Source: an uncultured Streptococcus sp.
GTDB lineage: Bacteria; Bacillota; Bacilli; Lactobacillales; Streptococcaceae
DNA length: 17,156 nucleotides
Direction of reading: 5' to 3'
Assembly (NCBI GenBank): GCA_902479835.1
Contig: CABSQC010000004.1
Coordinates: 1 to 17,156 of the forward strand
The notes beneath the pieces were generated by a model, which was not told the origin of the DNA, made no database searches, and worked only from the letters and a program-made list of their open reading frames with translations. Positions 7,807 to 12,923 of this stretch are shown here, one piece after another; the first letter of the stretch is position 1, and every line of letters begins with the position of its first letter. The position numbers and the translations under genes were made by a program.

Positions 7807-9066
7807 TTATTTTATTTTGCTCTGATGAATTAACTCCAGACACTTGTCCAGATCCACATCTCTTTCAAAATGGTCAGGACTCCAGGGAATTTCTATATCC
7901 GGCTCCACACCTTGATCCGTCATTCCTTTGCCTTGATCCAGGCTTAGACAGCGAGAGGTAGGAAACATCAATCGATAATCACCATAGTCAACGGTACAAC
8001 AATTGGAATAGTCTAAAATTCCGAGAGTTGGTCTACCTACCACCGTTACCTTCTTAAATTGCTTCATCATCTGGACAAAATTATCTCCAGAAGAAGCGCA
8101 GTAGGTGTCTGATAAGACAAAGATCCGCTCGGGATAGCGGCCTCCTCTAACCTCTGGGAAGAATTCCTCGCTTTCTTGCTGATACGGTACATAGCCTTTC
8201 CCCCGATGGCGGAGCAATTCCTCTTTCATCTCTTCAAGCAGTTTAATGGTTTCAGGACTAATTTCTTCCTGTTGCATCCAGTCCTCAAAGTCTTTCAAGC
8301 GCAGGTCAACATTGCGCTCCGTATAGAGAATTTCCATGCCATCATCGTCCCAGTCAAGCGAATCATAGCCCTGATCCTTCTCTAAGCCTAGATGTAATAG
8401 AGGGAAATATAAAGAGTCTGTCCCTCCGCCGTTCTGTCGGACATCAATGAGAAGGAACTTGACCTCCGTCATCATCGGTAAGCACTCTTGGTATACCCGA
8501 CTAATAGCTCCTTCATCCATAAAGTTATCCAGACGAAGATAAAGAAGCTCATCGTCTAATCGTTTCCAAAAAATCTGATCTTTGATCGGCTCTCGACTGG
8601 GCGCTACTTCAATGGTCTTTTCTACCCCTTCTCGGAGAAGAGTAACCCTTCTTGACTGAGAGACCAAATCCGCCCATTCTCGGTAATGTCTTTCGGGGGT
8701 CTTACTGATAAAATAGTCCTTATGAAGAGACGCTACTTGGTCCAAGTCACTTCCATCCAGACTTAGGATCTGGTCACCTGCTTGGAGACCCGTATCTGCA
8801 TTCGCCTTTTCAACATAAAGTTGATGGTCCATTACGCGTAAGAGAAAGCCTTTTTGACCAGCTTTTTTATTCTGAAAGGAGATATGGCCAATAATCCCAA
8901 AACTTGCTAGGTAGGACCTGACTTGATATAGAAAGGCATCATCCGTCATATCATCTGTAATTTTTTCTCGAAAAGGCTCTGGATCGCATCCTTTTCGATC
9001 CTTGATGGTAGATGAATCATGGCTCATAATCGAGATGACATCTTCAAAAATAGCAGTCTTTTTCAT
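7807..9066 (-). CDS. S41-family peptidase with PDZ-like domain, no signal peptide
   Basis: The start is ATG at 9066, preceded by GAAGGA; an upstream TTG has no ribosome site. The product is 419 residues. The N-terminus (MKKTAIFEDVISIMSHDSST) is not a signal peptide and no membrane helix is evident, so it is probably cytoplasmic. A PDZ-like segment spans about 75-125 (GLQAGDQILSLDGSDL). The S41 core includes LLIDVRQNGGGTDS and CASSGD at 323-328, with Ser325 the likely nucleophile. The catalytic Lys of CtpA/Tsp proteases, expected about 25 residues later, is not seen in GRPTLGILDYSN (344-355). The protein may therefore use a different dyad, as in tricorn-like members, or may be inactive. It lies upstream of dlt on the same strand, 167 bp away. 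Substrate unknown. Confidence 0.85.
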   Translation of the reverse strand: MKKTAIFEDVISIMSHDSSTIKDRKGCDPEPFREKITDDMTDDAFLYQVRSYLASFGIIGHISFQNKKAGQKGFLLRVMDHQLYVEKANADTGLQAGDQILSLDGSDLDQVASLHKDYFISKTPERHYREWADLVSQSRRVTLLREGVEKTIEVAPSREPIKDQIFWKRLDDELLYLRLDNFMDEGAISRVYQECLPMMTEVKFLLIDVRQNGGGTDSLYFPLLHLGLEKDQGYDSLDWDDDGMEILYTERNVDLRLKDFEDWMQQEEISPETIKLLEEMKEELLRHRGKGYVPYQQESEEFFPEVRGGRYPERIFVLSDTYCASSGDNFVQMMKQFKKVTVVGRPTLGILDYSNCCTVDYGDYRLMFPTSRCLSLDQGKGMTDQGVEPDIEIPWSPDHFERDVDLDKCLELIHQSKIK

Positions 9067-9093
9067 AAAGGATTCCTTCAATTTTTAAGAAAT

Positions 9094-9102
9094 AGTATAC
9101 CA
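9094..9102 (-). promoter_or_regulatory. Extended -10 promoter of the S41 peptidase gene
   Basis: Minus-strand TGGTATACT (TG-N-TATACT), about 28 nt before the ATG. The -35 region has no good TTGACA match and is occupied by the CiaR-type repeat, as expected for an activator-dependent promoter. Confidence 0.65.
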
Positions 9103-9108
9103 CTTTTT

Positions 9109-9125
9109 CTTAAAAAGTTCTTAAA
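9109..9125 (-). promoter_or_regulatory. CiaR-type direct repeat TTTAAG-N5-TTTAAG
   Basis: The minus strand reads TTTAAG-AACTT-TTTAAG, an exact match to the direct repeat recognised by the CiaR response regulator of pneumococcus. It ends 9 bp upstream of the TATACT -10, replacing the -35. This is the geometry of CiaR-activated promoters. Its upstream end is close to the terminator of the preceding gene. Confidence 0.65.
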
Positions 9126-9130
9126 ATCCT

Positions 9131-9155
9131 AAAAAACTATCCTAAAGTAGGATAG
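9131..9155 (-). terminator. Rho-independent terminator after the DUF4956 gene
   Basis: On the minus strand CTATCCTA and TAGGATAG form a perfect 8-bp stem with a 3-nt loop, followed by six T. It begins 3 nt after the DUF4956 stop codon. It closes the VTC-DUF4956 operon and insulates the S41 gene. Confidence 0.9.
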
Positions 9156-9158
9156 CTG

Positions 9159-9842
9159 TTATAGATTCTTTCTTTTTTTGGCTTTCTTTGTCAGAGCAAC
9201 ATCACAATTTTCAATCTTGTTAATCAATAGATTAGCAAGGGCAAAATCATCGATGTTCGATTTCATATTCACCTCATAGTTCAAGGTCAGTTGTTCTCCA
9301 GCTTGGGCCGTTGTTACAGAAATAAAGTCAATTTCTGAACAACTTTGGTCTAACAACTGACTGATTTGTTCTGCAACAGCATCTTGTTTTGAGACTGTAA
9401 TGGTCAAATGACGGCGCCGTTGATGATCTGCCTTACTCTGTTTGTTCTCCAATACAAGCCAAACCCCTAGTAAAGAGAGGGTTGATAAAATGGCCAATAA
9501 AAGATAGCCCGATCCTGCTGCTAGTCCTATAATCATGGCTAGAAAAATCGCAATCAACTCTCTCGAACCACTCGTAGCTGACCGGAAACGAATCAAACTA
9601 AAGGTCCCTGCCACTGCAATCGAGGTCCCCAAACTTCCATTGACTAAAAAGATCACTAAGGTCATCATACAAGGAAGCAAGGTCAAACTAATGACAAACT
9701 CTCGAGTGTACAGTGTCCGGTATTTATAGGTCCAAGATAGGGCTGTTCCTAGAAAGAGGCTGACCAAAAGGGCCAGCAGTAAGCGCAAGGGATCCACCGT
9801 TGCTGTGGCATTATTAAAAATAGAATCAAATAGATTAGACAT
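9159..9842 (-). CDS. DUF4956 membrane protein
   Basis: The start is ATG at 9842, overlapping the end of the VTC-domain gene by 8 nt; a GTG three codons upstream is possible but worse placed for the TAGGTG ribosome site. The product is 227 residues. Hydrophobic segments lie at about 18-36, 49-67, 70-84, 97-112 and 113-131. The conserved family block GTFSLIRFRSATSGSRELIAIF (written in part) occupies 79-100. A soluble C-terminal domain of about 95 residues follows (HLTITVSKQD...), ending in a Lys/Arg-rich tail. Biochemical function of DUF4956 is not established to my knowledge. The family is repeatedly found beside VTC-domain genes, which suggests it is the membrane partner of that enzyme, for example a channel or anchor. 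Confidence 0.85.
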   Translation of the reverse strand: MSNLFDSIFNNATATVDPLRLLLALLVSLFLGTALSWTYKYRTLYTREFVISLTLLPCMMTLVIFLVNGSLGTSIAVAGTFSLIRFRSATSGSRELIAIFLAMIIGLAAGSGYLLLAILSTLSLLGVWLVLENKQSKADHQRRRHLTITVSKQDAVAEQISQLLDQSCSEIDFISVTTAQAGEQLTLNYEVNMKSNIDDFALANLLINKIENCDVALTKKAKKRKNL

Positions 9843-10614
9843 AGGCAGCACCTACCGTTTCTTGAACTGGTCTTGGGGCATAATCCAATCCTTGTGATTT
9901 ATGATAAGCACAGCTATATTTTGAAAATTTCTGCTTGACCAAACCATACTTCTCTAAAATATCCTTTAACCATTGAGGTTCTTGTCCGGGAGCCTTAATT
10001 TCCATGATCACGAAGTCATCCTCTAACAAAGGTTCTCCTTTCTTCCCATGAAAAAGACTAACAGCTTGATCACGAAAGACTAAGTTTTGATCGATTGTCA
10101 CGCGAATTTTCTGATAAGGATAACCCTGAATGGATTTCTTTTCTTTGAGAGACAAGCGATCATAGTAAATGAACATCCGTGGTTCCATTCGATGACCATA
10201 GCGTTTACGCAATCTCTGAATCTCTTGCACTAAGTCTGGATCTTGTATCTGCTGATCTACTGTCCCATCTGTCATCAAGTTGATAATGGCTTGTGAAGTA
10301 GCGACCAGGCGGAACTTGTGGCCAATTCCTTCTGCATCTTTTGATTTTACTTCTAGAAAAGCGGGACTCTCTACTGTTGGATGCTCTATATAGGTCCGCA
10401 TCCGGATCTTTTCACGACGGTTCTGTTTAGCAAGAGCATCTTGGATTACATCGAAGTCTTCTGTATCAAAATAGACATTCGAAATCGTGGAGATGGGATA
10501 ATCATCTTCAACCACATATTTCTTCAAATCTTTCAATAAATCATCCAAATCTTCTTTATTCACCACATATTTGGTTTCAATCCGCTTGAAGCTTGTCTCT
10601 ACCGTTTTTTTCAT
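9835..10614 (-). CDS. Polyphosphate-polymerase (VTC) domain protein
   Basis: I chose ATG at 10614, which has AAAAGGAG upstream; an in-frame extension of 22 codons has no such site. The product is 259 residues, all one VTC/triphosphate-tunnel domain, without membrane helices. The tunnel residues typical of this fold are visible: FKRIETKY at 9-16 (Glu13, Lys15), RMR at 71-73, LEVKSK at 87-92, HKFR at 99-102, RVTID at 171-175, MEIK at 204-207, and a C-terminal KFSKY at 229-233. These match the charged positions that bind the phosphate chain in yeast Vtc4. The expected reaction is polymerisation of the ATP gamma-phosphate into polyphosphate at the membrane face; activity of bacterial stand-alone members is inferred. 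Translation is coupled to DUF4956. The cluster lacks the CotH gene often found with this set. Confidence 0.87.
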   Translation of the reverse strand: MKKTVETSFKRIETKYVVNKEDLDDLLKDLKKYVVEDDYPISTISNVYFDTEDFDVIQDALAKQNRREKIRMRTYIEHPTVESPAFLEVKSKDAEGIGHKFRLVATSQAIINLMTDGTVDQQIQDPDLVQEIQRLRKRYGHRMEPRMFIYYDRLSLKEKKSIQGYPYQKIRVTIDQNLVFRDQAVSLFHGKKGEPLLEDDFVIMEIKAPGQEPQWLKDILEKYGLVKQKFSKYSCAYHKSQGLDYAPRPVQETVGAAYV

Positions 10615-10715
10615 GTTTTTCTCCTTTTGTTCTATAAAAAGTTGGGCATTTTCTTTATCGCTTTTGTTGCAAAGCCACAAGTCGCTTTACTGGTTCCTTA
10701 GTTTAGTGGCCTTTT

Positions 10716-10754
10716 CTTAAGCTTTCATTAAGCCAAACTTAAAGAAAACTAAAG
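10716..10754. promoter_or_regulatory. Four CTTAAG-like repeats phased at 11 bp
   Basis: On the plus strand CTTAAG (10716), ATTAAG (10727), CTTAAA (10738) and CTAAAG (10749) start exactly 11 bp apart. Direct repeats of 6 bp with 5-bp spacers are the binding pattern of OmpR/PhoB-type response regulators. The first pair (CTTAAG-N5-ATTAAG) is one mismatch per half-site from the CiaR motif. They lie between the divergent VTC and Cthe_2159-type genes, so they could control both. I see no convincing -10 for either gene, which would fit activator dependence. Confidence 0.5.
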
Positions 10755-10763
10755 TTAAGGTTC

Positions 10764-10805
10764 CTTTCAGAAAAACTTTAGGAAACTTTCAGCTAGCAAC
10801 TTTAG
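10764..10805 (+). repeat. CTTTCAG/CTTTAG short repeats
   Basis: CTTTCAG at 10764 and 10786 is an exact repeat 22 bp apart. CTTTAG at 10776 and 10800 is a variant. They continue the repeat-rich character of this intergenic region toward the lipoprotein start and may be further regulator contacts. Low complexity is an alternative explanation. Confidence 0.4.
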
Positions 10806-10841
10806 ACTAGGAGCATATCAATGGAACGAGAGGAAAAGCTC

Positions 10842-12080
10842 ATGAAATCAAACAAATGGAAATTCTTACTAACGGGGGCCGCGACCCTCACCTTACTGAC
10901 AGCTTGTACCCAAGCGTCATCACAATCAGCTACAACAAACAATACCGCCCAAACAACTGCTACTACTAATAAAACAACCAACGCCAACTATTTTACAGGT
11001 AAGGACAAGGACACCTCTTACGATGAAAGTACCGCCTCTACTGTCAAACTGTCTGGATCTTCTGCAAGTGTAGCAGGTGATGGCGTAGCCGTTTCTGGAT
11101 CCACCGTGACCATCTCGAAGGCCGGAACCTATGTCATCTCTGGTGAATCTAATGGGGTTCAAATCAAGGTCGAAGCAGGTGATTCAGATGATGTTCATAT
11201 CGTCTTAAAAGGGGTTACCATGACCAACACCAACGCGCCAATCTCTGCTACGAAAGCAGGGCATGTCTACCTGACTCTAGCAGATGGCACGACCAATACC
11301 TTGTCTGATTCAAGTTCAAACAATGATGAAGATGCCGATGCGGTCATCTTCTCTAAAGGGGATCTCACCATCAATGGTTCGGGTACGCTCAATATTGATG
11401 CCAAGAAGAACAACGGGATCAAGGCCAATGACACACTCCACATCACAGGCGGAACCTATAAGATCACGGCTGTAGGAGATGCCTTCAACGTCAATGATGA
11501 GCTCAATATCACCGGTACGACGATGACCATCGATGCAGATGAAGATGCGGTCAAGGTGGATAACGATGAAGATACATCTGTCGGAACCATGTATCTGTCT
11601 GACAATACCATGACCATTTCAGCTGGGGACGATGGCATCCATGCTTCTGGTGATCTGATCATCGATAGCGGAACCTATAAGGTAACCGAGTCTGTCGAAG
11701 GTCTCGAAGGAAAATCGATCACCATCAACGGTGGAGATATCACCATCTATGCAACCGATGACGGGGTCAATGCGGCTAATGCCAATGCCAACCAAGATGA
11801 AATTTTCTTCACCATGAATGGTGGAACCCTCAACGTTGAAGTTGGCCAAGGCGATACCGATCCAATTGATTCGAATGGAAATATCACTGTTACCGGAGGA
11901 ACCATTAAATTAACAGGTCAATCTGGATTCGACTTTGATGGTACTGCTACCTACACCGGTGGAGATATCTATATCAATGGTGAAAAACAAACAGAAATTG
12001 TCAATTCCATGCCTGGAGGCGGTGGTGCTCCCGGCGGTGGCGGACCTCAAGGTGGTGGACCTGGAGGCGGACATCCATAA
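10842..12080 (+). CDS. Lipoprotein with Cthe_2159-type carbohydrate-binding beta-helix
   Basis: A 412-residue surface lipoprotein. The signal is MKSNKWKFLLTGAATLTLLT, with lipobox LTAC and Cys22. A Thr/Ser/Asn-rich linker reaches about residue 60. A parallel beta-helix region runs to about 385, with many rungs of the type GDLTINGSGTLNI and GDDGIHASGDLII. Repeated acidic turns (DADEDAV, DNDEDT, SAGDDGI) could bind calcium. The C-terminus is Gly/Pro-rich (PGGGGAPGGGG...). This matches the Cthe_2159 family, whose founding member binds cellulose and pectin-like polysaccharide; the ligand here is unknown. The ATG at 10842 follows GAGAGGAAAA. An ATG at 10821 with AGGAG upstream is a real alternative but gives an acidic N-terminus unusual for a signal peptide. 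GC content looks higher than in its neighbours. It is divergent from the VTC/DUF4956 pair. Confidence 0.87.
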   Translation: MKSNKWKFLLTGAATLTLLTACTQASSQSATTNNTAQTTATTNKTTNANYFTGKDKDTSYDESTASTVKLSGSSASVAGDGVAVSGSTVTISKAGTYVISGESNGVQIKVEAGDSDDVHIVLKGVTMTNTNAPISATKAGHVYLTLADGTTNTLSDSSSNNDEDADAVIFSKGDLTINGSGTLNIDAKKNNGIKANDTLHITGGTYKITAVGDAFNVNDELNITGTTMTIDADEDAVKVDNDEDTSVGTMYLSDNTMTISAGDDGIHASGDLIIDSGTYKVTESVEGLEGKSITINGGDITIYATDDGVNAANANANQDEIFFTMNGGTLNVEVGQGDTDPIDSNGNITVTGGTIKLTGQSGFDFDGTATYTGGDIYINGEKQTEIVNSMPGGGGAPGGGGPQGGGPGGGHP

Positions 12081-12088
12081 CAACAAAT

Positions 12089-12119
12089 AAAGGCAGGATT
12101 TCTTCCTGACCTTTTTTTG
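12089..12119 (+). terminator. Terminator after the beta-helix lipoprotein
   Basis: AAAGGCAGGA pairs with TCCTGACCTTT (one bulged A) around a short T-rich loop, followed by a run of T. It starts within 10 nt of the stop codon. Confidence 0.85.
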
Positions 12120-12131
12120 TTACTCTTTTTA

Positions 12132-12140
12132 TGATAGAAT
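12132..12140 (+). promoter_or_regulatory. Extended -10 promoter of the small lipoprotein gene
   Basis: TGATAGAAT (TG-N-TAGAAT) lies about 33 nt before the start codon. The -35 region is a T-rich tract shared with the preceding terminator, without a good TTGACA match. Confidence 0.5.
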
Positions 12141-12172
12141 AGAAAATCAATCAACTTGTTGAAAGGAACATG

Positions 12173-12835
12173 ATGAAAAAACAGACACTACCTCTTTTCT
12201 TCACACTCTTGCTGTCTCTTCTTTTTCTATCAGCCTGTGTGCCGGACCTTAAGATCAATTTTAAACAAGAGCCTACTACTACCAGCTCAAAAAAGAAAAC
12301 CACTAAAAAAAGTAGCTCGAGTCGTTCAACTAGCTCAACTAGCACAGGTAATTCCTCTAGCTCTCCCTCAACTACTACGGAAACTACTTCTGACATCATC
12401 ACAACCGAAGGGCTCCCTAGAAATGCCCAAGAAGCACCCAAGGATAAAATTTATGCAACAGGGAACTTAAAAGTAGCCTACTCTAAAAATGACGACAATA
12501 TTTTTGTACAAACGCCGGATTATGAAGGGTATACCACTGCTCTTGTCCAAAAAATCCTTGGAAGTCCTGAGAAACAAATAACAGACCCTGCTTATATTAG
12601 CGAATCTTTTCAAAATATTGAACTAGAAAATATTAAAAATCTCTACCGTAAGGGGAAAATGACAGAAGAACAAGCTCATGCCTTTTTATTGGGGGCAGTT
12701 GATCTGAAACAAGCTTCTAAATTTGGAGTAGCCTACACCATTTACACCTATAAAAACAACACCATCCAATTGGTCTTTGAAAACGACCAACTTCTCTATA
12801 TTACGCCAAATCCTGATGTTGTCTTCTTTAAATAA
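12173..12835 (+). CDS. Small lipoprotein, unknown function
   Basis: Signal MKKQTLPLFFTLLLSLLFL with lipobox LSAC (Cys22). Two ATGs are adjacent at 12170 and 12173; the second has better spacing from AAAGGA. The product is 220 residues. After the cysteine comes a low-complexity Thr/Ser/Lys linker (about residues 34-75: SSKKKTTKKSSSSRSTSS...), typical of a spacer through the cell wall. A compact domain of about 140 residues follows, with LPRNAQEAPKDKIYATGNLK, an acidic/aromatic middle and a C-terminus rich in beta-prone stretches (FGVAYTIYTYKNNTIQLVF). I cannot place it in a characterised family; it resembles uncharacterised streptococcal lipoproteins. It follows the beta-helix lipoprotein in the same direction but has its own promoter and terminator. 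Confidence 0.85.
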   Translation: MKKQTLPLFFTLLLSLLFLSACVPDLKINFKQEPTTTSSKKKTTKKSSSSRSTSSTSTGNSSSSPSTTTETTSDIITTEGLPRNAQEAPKDKIYATGNLKVAYSKNDDNIFVQTPDYEGYTTALVQKILGSPEKQITDPAYISESFQNIELENIKNLYRKGKMTEEQAHAFLLGAVDLKQASKFGVAYTIYTYKNNTIQLVFENDQLLYITPNPDVVFFK

Positions 12836-12840
12836 TGACT

Positions 12841-12868
12841 ATTCTCGCTTAAACAAGCGAGAATTTTT
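12841..12868 (+). terminator. Terminator after the small lipoprotein gene
   Basis: ATTCTCGCTT and AAGCGAGAAT form a perfect 10-bp stem with an AAAC loop, followed by TTTT. It lies 5 nt after the stop codon. Confidence 0.92.
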
Positions 12869-12883
12869 GTTTCACATGAAACA
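12868..12883. promoter_or_regulatory. parS-like ParB/Spo0J binding site
   Basis: TGTTTCACATGAAACA matches the Firmicutes parS sequence TGTTTCACGTGAAACA at 15 of 16 positions; only the central G is A. The palindrome extends into flanking T5/A5 arms. It lies in the convergent intergenic region between two terminators. Streptococcal ParB uses such sites near the origin. The flanking T/A runs also serve the two terminators, so part of the symmetry has another explanation, but the TGTTTCA/TGAAACA arms do not. Confidence 0.65.
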
Positions 12884-12915
12884 AAAAACTCTCAACTCCA
12901 AATGAGTTGAGAGTT
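12883..12915 (-). terminator. Terminator after the YhgE/Pip gene
   Basis: On the minus strand AACTCTCAACTC and GAGTTGAGAGTT form a perfect 12-bp stem with a 5-nt loop, followed by a T-run that is shared with the parS-like site. Confidence 0.92.
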
Positions 12916-12923
12916 CTTGACGA

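Noticed and set aside
10802..12441. Long minus-strand open frames opposite the two lipoprotein genes
   Set aside because: They mirror the biased Thr/Ser/Gly codons of the real plus-strand genes, lack ribosome sites and give low-complexity products.
12864..12887. The parS-like palindrome as a third terminator hairpin
   Set aside because: The stem is nearly all A-T outside the TGTTTCA arms, has only a 2-nt centre that cannot form a loop without opening pairs, and lies between two better terminators whose T-runs it shares.
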